Of a stretch of DNA of 64,000 bases, positions 1-8,776 are shown piece by piece. The notes under the pieces are model-generated. The model made no database searches. It was given only the letters and a program-made list of their open reading frames with translations, and had not been told where the DNA came from. Origin of the DNA: Shewanella pneumatophori (lineage in GTDB: Bacteria; Pseudomonadota; Gammaproteobacteria; Enterobacterales; Shewanellaceae); assembly GCF_023283895.1 (NCBI RefSeq), contig NZ_JAKILB010000001.1, forward strand, positions 496,001 to 560,000, written 5' to 3'. The stretch's first letter is position 1, and each line of letters opens with the position of its first letter. The position numbers were made by a program, and so were the translations under genes.

Positions 1-659
1 TCCACCCACCCCAGGCGCTGTACGTCACCGGGATCCATACCTACGCCAACTCCCATGCCTGTTTTACTGACCCAAACATGATTCGCTTTTAAATAACTGT
101 CGAGTGAGAATTTATCTAGAACAGGATTTGTCTTACTAATCAGGCAACTAAAGTCATCACTCCACAATACCTTTTGATGAAATGACTGCGGAATACTGTC
201 AAACCGGTTGATAACCATATCAACTCGTCCCTGCTCTACATCAGGAAAACTGACATCACTTGGCGTCATAATATCTAAGATAACATTAGGCGCTTCAGTG
301 CGTAAGCGAGCGATAAGTGGTGGAATTAACGTCGCTTCGGCGTAATCACTTGCCATAACGCGAAACACTTGCTCACTATCGGCGGCATTAAACTCTGCGC
401 GCGGTTGCACAGCTTTCTCCAGCCCAATAATAAGCTCACTAATTGTCGGCTGTAGTTCTTGAGCTCGCTCTGTTGGAGTCATGCCTTGGCTGGTTCTTAT
501 TAGCAGCGGATCATCAAATAAAGTACGTAATCTTTTTAAGCCATTACTCATTGCCGGCTGGCTAATTCCTAGCTGATCCGCCGCCTTGGTAACATTTCTT
601 TCACGTAGCAAAACATCCAAATAAACCAATAGATTCAAATCAATACGAGATATATTCAT
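1..659 (-). CDS. LysR-family transcriptional regulator (3' end outside window)
   Basis: I translated this on the minus strand from the ATG at 659-657; the reading frame stays open to the window edge, so the C-terminus is missing. The first ~60 residues form a LysR winged helix-turn-helix (NLLVYLDVLLRERNVTKAAD, then QLGISQPAMSNGLKRLR). The visible remainder is the start of the LysR substrate-binding domain (VFRVMASDYAEATLIPPLI). It is divergent from isocitrate lyase with 110 bp between the two starts, the usual arrangement for a LysR protein controlling its neighbour, so it may regulate aceA. The effector cannot be read from the sequence. The family call is firm, the target is inferred. Confidence 0.85.
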   Translation of the reverse strand, partial: MNISRIDLNLLVYLDVLLRERNVTKAADQLGISQPAMSNGLKRLRTLFDDPLLIRTSQGMTPTERAQELQPTISELIIGLEKAVQPRAEFNAADSEQVFRVMASDYAEATLIPPLIARLRTEAPNVILDIMTPSDVSFPDVEQGRVDMVINRFDSIPQSFHQKVLWSDDFSCLISKTNPVLDKFSLDSYLKANHVWVSKTGMGVGVGMDPGDVQRLGWV

Positions 660-769
660 GAGATTAATACCGACAATAGAGACTATAAATTAGACTTATT
701 TAAACAAATCTTACTAATATTTTCAACGTAATCAATCGCCGCTAATCATATTGTTAAAGGAATAGACAC

Positions 770-2353
770 ATGACAAATTACAGAACAAACATCGATGAAG
801 CTGCTACCTTGATTAATGCTGAAGGTAGCGCATGGAATGCAATCAACCCTGAATCTGTAGCTCGTATGCGTCTACAAAACCGCTTTAAAACCGGTTTAGA
901 TATTGCGAAGTACACTGCAAAAATTATGCGTGAAGATATGGACAACTACGACAAAGACTCGTCGCAGTACACGCAATCTTTAGGTTGCTGGCACGGTTTT
1001 ATCGGCCAACAAAAAATGATCTCTATCAAAAAGCACCTGCTTACGACTAAACGTCGTTATCTATACCTTTCAGGTTGGATGGTTGCTGCACTAAGAAGCG
1101 AATTTGGTCCATTGCCAGACCAATCCATGCATGAAAAGACCTCTGTTGCTTCACTAATTAAAGAGCTTTACACCTTCCTAAGACAAGCAGATGCACGTGA
1201 GTTAGGCGGCCTATTCCGTCAATTAGATGCTGCTAGCGATGCAGAAAAGCCAGCTATCCAAGCGAAGATCGATAACTTTGAAACTCATGTTGTGCCTATT
1301 ATTGCTGATATTGACGCCGGATTTGGTAACGAAGAAGCGACCTACCTTATGGCGAAACAGATGATTGAAGCCGGTGCCTGTTGTATCCAGCTTGAAAACC
1401 AAGTGTCTGATGTTAAACAATGTGGTCACCAGGACGGTAAGGTCACCGTACCTCATGTGGAGTTCTTAGCAAAAATCAACGCCGTTCGTTACGCATTCCT
1501 TGAGCTTGGTATTGATGATGGTGTGATTGTTGCGCGTACAGACTCATTAGGTGCAGGTCTTACACAAAAGATTGCTGTAACGAATGAACCAGGTGATCTT
1601 GGTGAGCAATACAATTCATTCCTAGAAGTAGAAGCAGTAGATGCGGCAAACCTTGCAAACGGCGATGTGGTATTCCAGCAAAATGGTCAACTGGTAAAAC
1701 CTGCACGCTTACCGAACGGTTTATTCCAGTTCCGTAAAGGTACTGGTGAAGAACGCTGCGTACTTGACTGCATTACCTCATTACAAAATGGTGCAGATTT
1801 ACTTTGGATTGAAACAGAGAAGCCACACGTTGCCCAGATTGGCGCTATGGTAAATAAGATCCGTGAAACTATTCCAAACGCTAAGCTAGTTTATAATAAC
1901 TCGCCTTCGTTTAACTGGACGCTAAACTTCCGTCAGCAAGTATTTGATGCCATGACTGAAGCCGGACAAGATGTGTCAGCTTATAACCGTGATAAGCTAA
2001 TGAGTGTTGATTACGACAATACTGAGCTCGCGGTACAAGCTGATGAAAAAATCCGTACCTTCCAAGCAGATGCTGCGCGTGAAGCGGGTATTTTCCATCA
2101 CTTGATTACGCTACCGACTTACCATACTGCTGCGCTGTCGACTGATAACTTAGCCAAAGAGTACTTCGGCGACCAAGGTATGTTAGGTTACGTTGCCAAT
2201 GTTCAGCGTAAAGAGATCCGCCAAGGTATTGCCTGTGTTAAGCACCAAAACATGGCTGGATCTGACATGGGTGATGATCACAAGGAATACTTCTCAGGTG
2301 ATCAGGCATTAAAAGCGTCAGGTAAAGACAATACCATGAACCAATTTAGCTAA
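770..2353 (+). CDS. aceA: Isocitrate lyase
   Basis: Splits isocitrate into glyoxylate and succinate, the first step of the glyoxylate shunt that allows growth on acetate and fatty acids; cytoplasmic. The 527-residue protein carries the metal-site segment ADIDAGFGNEEA (about 179-190) and the catalytic KQCGH (216-220; many family members read KKCGH). The length, near 530 residues, fits the longer Pseudomonas/Shewanella subtype, not the ~434-residue E. coli enzyme. The ATG is preceded by AAAGGAA at a good distance. A rho-independent terminator lies about 60 bp after the stop. No malate synthase or isocitrate dehydrogenase kinase follows, so this is not an aceBAK operon. The divergent LysR gene is the obvious candidate regulator. 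Confidence 0.95.
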   Translation: MTNYRTNIDEAATLINAEGSAWNAINPESVARMRLQNRFKTGLDIAKYTAKIMREDMDNYDKDSSQYTQSLGCWHGFIGQQKMISIKKHLLTTKRRYLYLSGWMVAALRSEFGPLPDQSMHEKTSVASLIKELYTFLRQADARELGGLFRQLDAASDAEKPAIQAKIDNFETHVVPIIADIDAGFGNEEATYLMAKQMIEAGACCIQLENQVSDVKQCGHQDGKVTVPHVEFLAKINAVRYAFLELGIDDGVIVARTDSLGAGLTQKIAVTNEPGDLGEQYNSFLEVEAVDAANLANGDVVFQQNGQLVKPARLPNGLFQFRKGTGEERCVLDCITSLQNGADLLWIETEKPHVAQIGAMVNKIRETIPNAKLVYNNSPSFNWTLNFRQQVFDAMTEAGQDVSAYNRDKLMSVDYDNTELAVQADEKIRTFQADAAREAGIFHHLITLPTYHTAALSTDNLAKEYFGDQGMLGYVANVQRKEIRQGIACVKHQNMAGSDMGDDHKEYFSGDQALKASGKDNTMNQFS

Positions 2354-2414
2354 GTCGTCATTAGAGCATTGAATTTTTGAAGTGGATTTAATGCTCAGTA
2401 ATGAGCTAATAACG

Positions 2415-2442
2415 AAAGGCCTGCTATTTAGCAGGCCTTTTT
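2415..2442 (+). terminator. Rho-independent terminator after aceA
   Basis: A perfect 10-bp inverted repeat (AAAGGCCTGC / GCAGGCCTTT) with a 6-nt loop runs into a T tract, 60 bp downstream of the isocitrate lyase stop. Confidence 0.9.
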
Positions 2443-2591
2443 ATCTTTGAGTCATTATTGGCAAGTCATTCCTATAATAGTGATCCAGTTAACACTTAGC
2501 CAAATACGTATCAATATGTAACATTGGATACTTGAATACAGCTACTGCGCTCGTTACCCTGCGCGCTTTATTTTTTCAATCGGTAACAAGC

Positions 2592-3158
2592 ATGCAAGCA
2601 TCTCGCAATAATTCATATGGTTTTACATTGATAGAACTGGTTTTTGTCATCATTATTGTTGCGATTTTATCGATAGTAGCACTGCCAAAGTTGATTAACT
2701 TAGACCGAGATGCACATATCGCTCAGCTTAATTCAATTGCTGCATCGATTAGCGCACAAAACCAGCTAACTTACAGTAAAAGTGCGATTGCTCATATTGA
2801 GCACCTAGAGGGATGTTCTTACGCCTGTGGCAATCACCCTAATTGGGATATCAGGCAAGGCGAATACTTTATCGATGCAAGCGCTACTCGTCTTTATGTC
2901 AGCATGGGTTATCCGCTTCCGCCGCTAACATCTAGCGCAACGGTTAATAATAACTACCGTACTGTTTTTGGTTTACCAAGCACAGAGTTTGACTTTACCA
3001 GTGTGACTCGGCATTTATCTGCCACTGCAATTGTGCCAATAAAATGGTCTGAAAAACTAAACGATATTAAGAATGGTATTTTTGAATGCCATGTAGAATA
3101 TAGCTCGCCAACATCGATTCGAAACTACAGCGTAAAAGTCTTTACTAAAGATTGCTAA
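2592..3158 (+). CDS. MshA-like type IV prepilin, copy 1
   Basis: A pilin subunit with a class IVa leader: MQASRNNSYG followed by FTLIELVFVIIIVAIL, so cleavage and N-methylation at Phe are expected, with Glu5 of the mature protein present. I chose the ATG at 2592 because it gives a ten-residue leader; an upstream TTG at 2532 would add 20 residues of no evident purpose. The body resembles MSHA pilin (PKLINL, then SKSAI and GYPLPP). The C-terminus has two cysteines (FECHVEY and a final DC) able to form the pilin disulfide loop. It is 188 residues long. A paralogue follows 250 bp downstream. No pilus assembly genes are nearby, so assembly must use machinery encoded elsewhere. Whether it is a major or minor pilin cannot be told. 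Confidence 0.8.
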   Translation: MQASRNNSYGFTLIELVFVIIIVAILSIVALPKLINLDRDAHIAQLNSIAASISAQNQLTYSKSAIAHIEHLEGCSYACGNHPNWDIRQGEYFIDASATRLYVSMGYPLPPLTSSATVNNNYRTVFGLPSTEFDFTSVTRHLSATAIVPIKWSEKLNDIKNGIFECHVEYSSPTSIRNYSVKVFTKDC

Positions 3159-3306
3159 GTCAGGACTGAGTTAAAGCTTGAGCCTAGTTAAAGATAAGCC
3201 CAAGCTAGCACTAGCACCATATTTAGCTTAGAACTAAGTCCTAACGCGACTCCCTGACAGCTATAAGCATAAGTTTCAACCAGTTAAGCTTTTTAAAATG
3301 TGACTC

Positions 3307-3342
3307 TGACTGCAATTACGATATTCCTCCGTTTTGCAGTCA
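3307..3342. repeat. 9-bp inverted repeat between the two prepilin genes
   Basis: TGACTGCAA at 3307-3315 and TTGCAGTCA at 3334-3342 are perfect complements around an 18-nt loop. There is no clean T tract, so it could be a weak terminator of the first pilin gene or a protein-binding or mRNA-stability element. Confidence 0.5.
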
Positions 3343-3365
3343 GTTAGTTGCTTGTTTGCAAAAGC

Positions 3366-3378
3366 AATAATCATTATT
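3366..3378. promoter_or_regulatory. Fur-box-like palindrome before the second prepilin
   Basis: AATAATCATTATT is a perfect 6-1-6 palindrome 31 bp upstream of the ATG at 3410. It matches 11 of 13 positions of the right part of the classical Fur consensus (GATAATCATTATC). The region is AT rich, so chance is possible. Confidence 0.35.
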
Positions 3379-3409
3379 CTCCGCGCTTTTGTACACTCCG
3401 TTCACTAGT

Positions 3410-3973
3410 ATGCTTATTAAAAACAAAATCACCCGCGGTTATACGCTAATAGAATTGGTTACAGTCGTCGTTATCTTAGCCATTATTGCAGTGTTTACTT
3501 TGCCTAAACTCCTTAATATCGGTCAAAATGCGCAAATCGCCCAGCTCCAAGATGTAGCTGCAAAAGTCGATGCCCAAAACAAGATTATTTATACTAAAAC
3601 AGCGATTGAAAGCATTAACGAACTTTCAGGCTGTTCGTTATTTAATAAACACCCTAACTGCAATAGGCTTTTTGGTGAATACTTTATCGATGTCAGTGGC
3701 ACTAAGGTTTATGTCAGTAACGGATATCCGCTGGCGCCAATCAAACTAAACAACATTATCAATAATAACTATCGCACAGCTTTTGGTTTGCCTGCTGAAG
3801 ACTTTCTTATTACTAATGTATACAAGCGTGCAGGCTCGGCAGCAATCGTACCGGCAAAATGGCAAGATAAACTCGGTCAAATTCGTTCTGGTAAATTTGA
3901 ATGTCATATCGAGTACCGCTCACCAACTCGGCGACATGAATACGCGGTTACAACATATACCCGAGATTGCTAA
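3410..3973 (+). CDS. MshA-like type IV prepilin, copy 2
   Basis: Paralogue of the preceding gene, 187 residues from the ATG at 3410 (an in-frame TTG at 3389 is a less likely start). The leader MLIKNKITRG precedes YTLIELVTVVVILAII, so the mature first residue would be Tyr instead of the usual Phe, while Glu5 is kept. Shared blocks with copy 1 include GEYFID, NNNYRT, FGLP, AIVP, KW, FECH.EY and the terminal DC. The hydrophobic first helix differs more than the tail, the reverse of what pilin phase or antigenic variation usually shows. A terminator follows at once, so the transcript ends here. Being separated from copy 1 by 250 bp with an inverted repeat and a possible Fur box, it may be transcribed separately. 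The exact role is unknown. Confidence 0.8.
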   Translation: MLIKNKITRGYTLIELVTVVVILAIIAVFTLPKLLNIGQNAQIAQLQDVAAKVDAQNKIIYTKTAIESINELSGCSLFNKHPNCNRLFGEYFIDVSGTKVYVSNGYPLAPIKLNNIINNNYRTAFGLPAEDFLITNVYKRAGSAAIVPAKWQDKLGQIRSGKFECHIEYRSPTRRHEYAVTTYTRDC

Positions 3974-4007
3974 CTGCAGTGAGCATGAGATAGGTAGCCC
4001 TACTATA

Positions 4008-4043
4008 AACAACGCCAGAACGTAAGTTCTGGCGTTGTTTTAA
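4008..4043 (+). terminator. Rho-independent terminator after prepilin copy 2
   Basis: A perfect 14-bp stem (AACAACGCCAGAAC / GTTCTGGCGTTGTT) with a GTAA tetraloop and a following T run, 35 bp after the stop. Confidence 0.9.
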
Positions 4044-4221
4044 AATAAACCCAATTTTCCAGCAATCAATTACTTGTTAACTGTCTAAGTATCTTCCTTT
4101 TAGCGCGATGCAATAGCTTGCACTGCCTCACGGCAAATATCATTATCTATCACCATAACACTTTTCCCTGCTAGTTCTTTGACTATTTTGTTGCTATTTA
4201 TTTAGCAATCCAATGAGTAAA

Positions 4222-4557
4222 TTAGTCGTATACAGTTCTAGTCAAACAATACTCACGTTCTACTTTTGCAATTCGTAAGGTAAAAGATGAATACCACTTT
4301 TCACGACCTAACCGCTGTGCTTCCATGTGCTCAGCGTTTAATCTCCACGCTTTTATATCAGCAAGAGTGCGCCAATAAGACACAGTGATCCCAATCTGCT
4401 CCCGCGCCGACTCCATTCCAAGAAAGCCCTCTTGCTCATGAGCGAGCTTAGCCATTGTTTGACCCATCGCAGCGTATCCTTCAATGTTTTCTGCCATTTC
4501 AGAGGTAAAAACAACGTAGTAATAAGGCGGTGTAGGCGTGTTTGCGATAAGGCTCAT
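4222..4557 (-). CDS. Antibiotic biosynthesis monooxygenase (ABM) domain protein
   Basis: A 111-residue single-domain protein of the dimeric alpha/beta-barrel fold. Family-typical segments are YYYVVFTSEM at the first strand, AKLAHEQEGFLGMES (helix and second strand) and ISYWR-like VSYWRTLADIKAWRLNAEH (third strand and helix). Proteins of this kind (YqjZ-like) are often annotated as putative monooxygenases or heme-degrading-like, but most have no known substrate and I see no catalytic signature that decides it. It sits between two terminators (4008-4043 and 4598-4624) and so is a single-gene unit. Family call good, function unknown. Confidence 0.75.
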   Translation of the reverse strand: MSLIANTPTPPYYYVVFTSEMAENIEGYAAMGQTMAKLAHEQEGFLGMESAREQIGITVSYWRTLADIKAWRLNAEHMEAQRLGREKWYSSFTLRIAKVEREYCLTRTVYD

Positions 4558-4597
4558 CTATTTATTCCCTTAAATACAAAATTTTGATGCTTAATAA

Positions 4598-4624
4598 AAA
4601 AGCCAGAATTTTCATTCTGGCTTT
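4598..4624 (-). terminator. Rho-independent terminator of the S9 peptidase gene
   Basis: AAAGCCAGAA / TTCTGGCTTT inverted repeat. Read on the minus strand it is followed by TTTTTTATT, 10 bp beyond the peptidase stop at 4635. Confidence 0.85.
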
Positions 4625-4634
4625 CTGGTTTTAT

Positions 4635-6683
4635 TTATTTCTCAGTCCAACGGTCCATCCAACCGAGTACATTAGCGTACCATTGCTCGAGATTGTCTGG
4701 GTTCAGGATCCAGTGGTTCTCATCAGGGTAAATGAGCAACTCTGATGGAATACCATTACGCTGCATATAGGTAAAGGCCGCAAGACCTTGGCCATAAGGA
4801 ACACGGAAGTCTTTCTCGCCGTGGATCACTAGCATAGGTGTTTGCCAGTTTTCTACGTAGTTAACCGGGTTAAACTTTTCGTATAGTTCTTTATTCTTTT
4901 CGTAAGTACCACCAAATTCAAACTCTGGGAACCACAGTTCTTCTGTTACGTAGTACATAGAGCGCATATCGAATAGACCGGCATGGTTTACTAGACACTT
5001 AAAGCCATCATTCCAGTTACCTTGGATCCAGTTCATCATGTAGCCGCCGTAAGAGCCACCTAGCGCACATGCATTGTTACCGTCTAACCACTTTTGCTGT
5101 TTAGTCACAGCAGCTAGACCTTTTTGTAAATCTTCTAGTGGTTTACCGCCCCAATCTTGAGTAATTGAATCAGTAAAGGCTTGGCCGTAACCCGTTGAGC
5201 CGTGGAAATCAATCATCACCACACCGTAACCGGCACCCGCCCATAACTGTGGGTTCCAACGACTGCTAAATGAATTTCCAAACGAGCCTTGTGGACCGCC
5301 GTGTACCAAGAAGGCAATTGGGTACTTCTCACCTGCTTTATAATTAGCAGGTTTGATCCAGTAACCAAACACTTCTTCGTTGTTCCAGCCTTTAAAACTA
5401 AACTGCTGGTATTCACCAAACTTCACTTTAGCGAGCTTGTCTTTGTTCACTTCAGTTATACGATTAAGGTTCTGACCATCTAGATTAATAGTGTATAAGT
5501 CACCCGGCTCAACTAGCGACTTATGGCTGAAGATGATTTTATCCTTGTTCACCCCAACAATGCTGTTACTACCTTCGTTATAGATAGTCTTAACATCACC
5601 AAACTGAGTGTTAACTTCAAAAATTGACACCTGCCCCACATCTTGGGCCGTTACATAAAGGGTTTTGTTATCTTTACCAAAGGCAAGTGAGCTTGGGCTG
5701 CGATCCCATAGTGGTGCCACTTCTTTTTCTTGGCCTGTGACAGTGTCACGCAGCATGATGCGGTAACGGTCAGCTTCAAAACCTGGCTTTGTCATTGCAA
5801 AGTAGGCTAAATAACGGCCGTCGGCAGAATAAGTTGGATGTGCATCCCATGCTTTATTGGCTTCAGTTAAGTTTTCAGCAGTTCCACCAGCCACGCTAAC
5901 TTTCCATAAATCGTAGTTAGTGATCCATGCTTGGTCTTTACCGGGCGCTTTTGCTGTATAAACAACATGTTTACCATCTGGAGTAAAGGTCACTTCTTCC
6001 ATACCCGAGAACGGCTTAGGTGGCGTTTCAGTATCAAGACCTGCAGTTACATCAACGGCATCAGATACTTTAGTACCGTTTAATTGGGCAACAAACAGGT
6101 GGCTTCTTGAATGGTCGCTCCATGTATCCCAGTGACGCACCATAAGCTGCTTATATTCGCGGCCAGTGGTATCACGCTCAGCTTCTTCGGTAAATTTATC
6201 TTTTGAACAAGCAAGATCTTTACACTCTGGGAATACACGCATATTGACGACAACTTGTTTGCCATCTTGCGATAATTTAAAGCCTTCAACATCAAGCGGG
6301 AAGTCGGTAACTTGAATTGCCTCACCGCCATCAAGTGCAAGCTTGTAAATTTGGCTTGAACCACTACGTGCGGCGAGGAAGTAGATATTTTTATCATTCG
6401 GACCAAACGCCACACTGTGCTCAGTGCCTGCAGCGCTTGTAAGTTGTTTGATTGCTGTAGAGCCGCTAAGTTGTTGCAAATAAAGGTCTGTCGTTGACTC
6501 ACCTTCTGCATCAATATTTTTCACAGCATAAACGATTTTTTCGCCATCATTCGACAATGCTGCCGAATGAAGCTTATTCATTTTAACGAGATCTTGAACG
6601 GTAAAAGGTGCTGTAGACGCAGCCTGGGCGCCAAATACCGCGCCAGCTGACGCAAGCGCCATTATGATTGCAGTTTTTTTCAT
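4635..6683 (-). CDS. Secreted S9 family prolyl oligopeptidase-like peptidase
   Basis: An exported serine peptidase of the S9 (acylaminoacyl-peptidase/DPP-IV-like) family. I start it at the ATG at 6683 because this gives a clean signal peptide, MKKTAIIMALASAGAVFGAQA; an upstream in-frame ATG at 6836 would put 51 residues before the signal. The 682-residue product has an N-terminal beta-propeller of TolB/WD40-like repeats (DGKHVVYTA, DGRYLAYFA and others, about 40-420) and a C-terminal alpha/beta hydrolase domain. The catalytic triad is visible: Ser in GGSYGGYMM, Asp in HGEKDFRVP and His in DENHW. It probably trims peptides in the periplasm to feed amino acid uptake; specificity cannot be read. 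Single-gene transcript with its own terminator. Confidence 0.9.
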   Translation of the reverse strand: MKKTAIIMALASAGAVFGAQAASTAPFTVQDLVKMNKLHSAALSNDGEKIVYAVKNIDAEGESTTDLYLQQLSGSTAIKQLTSAAGTEHSVAFGPNDKNIYFLAARSGSSQIYKLALDGGEAIQVTDFPLDVEGFKLSQDGKQVVVNMRVFPECKDLACSKDKFTEEAERDTTGREYKQLMVRHWDTWSDHSRSHLFVAQLNGTKVSDAVDVTAGLDTETPPKPFSGMEEVTFTPDGKHVVYTAKAPGKDQAWITNYDLWKVSVAGGTAENLTEANKAWDAHPTYSADGRYLAYFAMTKPGFEADRYRIMLRDTVTGQEKEVAPLWDRSPSSLAFGKDNKTLYVTAQDVGQVSIFEVNTQFGDVKTIYNEGSNSIVGVNKDKIIFSHKSLVEPGDLYTINLDGQNLNRITEVNKDKLAKVKFGEYQQFSFKGWNNEEVFGYWIKPANYKAGEKYPIAFLVHGGPQGSFGNSFSSRWNPQLWAGAGYGVVMIDFHGSTGYGQAFTDSITQDWGGKPLEDLQKGLAAVTKQQKWLDGNNACALGGSYGGYMMNWIQGNWNDGFKCLVNHAGLFDMRSMYYVTEELWFPEFEFGGTYEKNKELYEKFNPVNYVENWQTPMLVIHGEKDFRVPYGQGLAAFTYMQRNGIPSELLIYPDENHWILNPDNLEQWYANVLGWMDRWTEK

Positions 6684-6914
6684 CGTAGTAGTCTTATTCT
6701 TATCGTTAATCGTTATTTTTATTGAAAGGTTTTCAGTTCTATTTGCGACTTGCTTAATAATACCAAAGCTATTTACATAACGACCCACTGCACTTTCACG
6801 GTAAACATTATCAATTTTTATCGAGTTAGCTTTCATTATGTGAGCTTTTGTTGTGTAAGTATTTATCTAAATAGTCAGTAATTTATGCGAGTTGACCTGC
6901 ACATTAGCCAAAAT

Positions 6915-6944
6915 TAAGGCCTGAATCAATACACTCAGGCCTTA
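6915..6944 (-). terminator. Probable terminator of the fumarase gene
   Basis: A perfect 10-bp inverted repeat TAAGGCCTGA / TCAGGCCTTA with a 10-nt loop. On the minus strand it is followed by TTAATTTTGG, a modest T-rich tail, about 130 bp past the fumarase stop. Confidence 0.6.
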
Positions 6945-7041
6945 GATTGCAAGCTGACTGCAACAAATTATTTCAGTCATCTTAACCGTTAGCTAAACAG
7001 ATAAGCTTATTTAACGGCTTTAGCTAAATCTGTTAACTCAG

Positions 7042-7080
7042 CTTTTGAATTTAGATTTTCGATTTAGTTTTTCGATTTAG
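7042..7080. repeat. Three 13-bp tandem repeats across the fumarase stop codon
   Basis: CTTTTGAATTTAG (7042-7054), ATTTTCGATTTAG (7055-7067) and TTTTTCGATTTAG (7068-7080) follow each other without a gap. The last copy contains the minus-strand stop codon of the fumarase gene. Confidence 0.8.
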
Positions 7081-8621
7081 CCTTCTAACTTAACCTTCCA
7101 AATGGCAGGTCCGGTTTCATGGGCATTAACACCATCAGAGTCTACAGCCACTGTAACGGGCATATCTTTAACGTCAAACTCATAAATGGCTTCCATACCA
7201 AGGTCTGCAAAAGCAACCACGCGTGATTTCTTAATCGCTTTAGATACAAGGTATGCCGCGCCGCCAACAGCCATTAAATAACAAGACTTATGCTTTTTAA
7301 TCGACTCAACGGTAGCAGGGCCGCGTTCAGCTTTACCAATCATGCCCATTAGACCAGTGGTTTCAAGCATCAAGTCAGTAAACTTATCCATTCGAGTTGC
7401 AGTTGTCGGGCCAGCAGGACCAACAACTTCATCACCAACTGGGTCTACCGGCCCTACGTAATAAATAAACTTACCCTTAAAATCTACACCTTCAGGTAGA
7501 CCTTCACCGCTTTCAATTAAGCTTTGAATACGTTTATGGGCGGCATCGCGACCAGTAAGCATCTTACCGTTAAGCAGCAAAGTATCACCGCTCTTCCACT
7601 GCTCCATCTCTGCTTGCGTCACAGTGTTTAGGTCAACACGACGAACGCTCTCGCCCACTTCCCAAGTGATCTCCGGCCAATCTTCTAGAGATGGTGGGCT
7701 TAGATCTGCTGGACCTGATCCATCTAAATGAAAGTGAACATGGCGGGTTGCTGCGCAATTGGGGATCATTACTACAGGCTTAGAGGCTGCGTGTGTTGGG
7801 GCTGACTTAATTTTAATATCAAGCACAGTAGTTACACCGCCAAGACCTTGCGCGCCAATACCTAACTTATTTGAACGCTCAAATATATCTAAACGCAGTT
7901 TTTCATCAGCAGTTTCTGCACCGCGTACTTGAAGCTCATGAATATCGACAGGATCCATTAATGACTCTTTAGCCATAACAGCCGCTTTTTCAGCTGTACC
8001 GCCAATACCTATACCTAGCATACCCGGTGGGCACCAACCAGCGCCCATAGTCGGTAAGGTTTTCTCTACCCAAGCGGCAATATCATCAGACGGATTTAAC
8101 ATCGCCATTTTAGATTTATTTTCCGAGCCGCCACCTTTAGCTGCAATAGCCACATCAACATGATTACCCGGGACCATTTCAACATGGACAACCGATGGCG
8201 TGTTATCTTTGGTATTTTTACGGCCACCAGCAGGATCGGCAACAATAGATGCACGTAAAGGATTATCTGGATTGGTATAAGCGCGGCGCACACCCTCATC
8301 AACCATTTCTTGTACGGTTAAATCGGTTTTATCCCACTGAACACCCATGCCGATTTTAACGAAACAGGTTACAATACCCGTATCTTGGCACAGAGGACGT
8401 TTGCCTTCTGCTGACATACGAGAATTAATTAGGATTTGTGCAATCGCATCTTTAGCTGCTGCGCTTTGCTCACGCTCATAAGCTTCAGCCATCGCATCGA
8501 CGAAATCTTTTGGATGATAATAAGAGATATATTGTAGGGCATCAGCAACGCTTTCAATGAGATCGGCTTGCTTAATGACAGGGACTTCTTTACTCACAGA
8601 CACTTCCTTTTTAGCAGACAC
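7077..8621 (-). CDS. Class I (iron-sulfur) fumarate hydratase
   Basis: Interconverts fumarate and malate in the TCA cycle and, running in reverse, supplies fumarate for anaerobic respiration; cytoplasmic, with a labile [4Fe-4S] cluster. The 514-residue protein has the class I two-part structure: the N-terminal alpha domain (to ~310) and the C-terminal beta domain (from ~350, MLTGRDAAHKR through KHKSCYLMAVGGAAYLVSKAI). Likely cluster cysteines are in RPLCQDTG, AGWCPPGMLGIGIGG and PNCAATRH. It corresponds to FumA/FumB-type enzymes, not the heat-stable FumC. The gene is monocistronic, divergent from pabB. Three short tandem repeats overlap its stop codon. Confidence 0.93.
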   Translation of the reverse strand: MSAKKEVSVSKEVPVIKQADLIESVADALQYISYYHPKDFVDAMAEAYEREQSAAAKDAIAQILINSRMSAEGKRPLCQDTGIVTCFVKIGMGVQWDKTDLTVQEMVDEGVRRAYTNPDNPLRASIVADPAGGRKNTKDNTPSVVHVEMVPGNHVDVAIAAKGGGSENKSKMAMLNPSDDIAAWVEKTLPTMGAGWCPPGMLGIGIGGTAEKAAVMAKESLMDPVDIHELQVRGAETADEKLRLDIFERSNKLGIGAQGLGGVTTVLDIKIKSAPTHAASKPVVMIPNCAATRHVHFHLDGSGPADLSPPSLEDWPEITWEVGESVRRVDLNTVTQAEMEQWKSGDTLLLNGKMLTGRDAAHKRIQSLIESGEGLPEGVDFKGKFIYYVGPVDPVGDEVVGPAGPTTATRMDKFTDLMLETTGLMGMIGKAERGPATVESIKKHKSCYLMAVGGAAYLVSKAIKKSRVVAFADLGMEAIYEFDVKDMPVTVAVDSDGVNAHETGPAIWKVKLEG

Positions 8622-8776
8622 TTATTAATCGGCTGAAATCATACTAAAAGTTATTTGTTATGTATGACTCAGTCACCGTTAACGCTCAGGTGTTTTTGTT
8701 TTTATTACTTGTTTAACCAATATGATACTCTTTCGCGACTTTTAGTTAAACATCACATTTTAGATAGGGTGAATAG

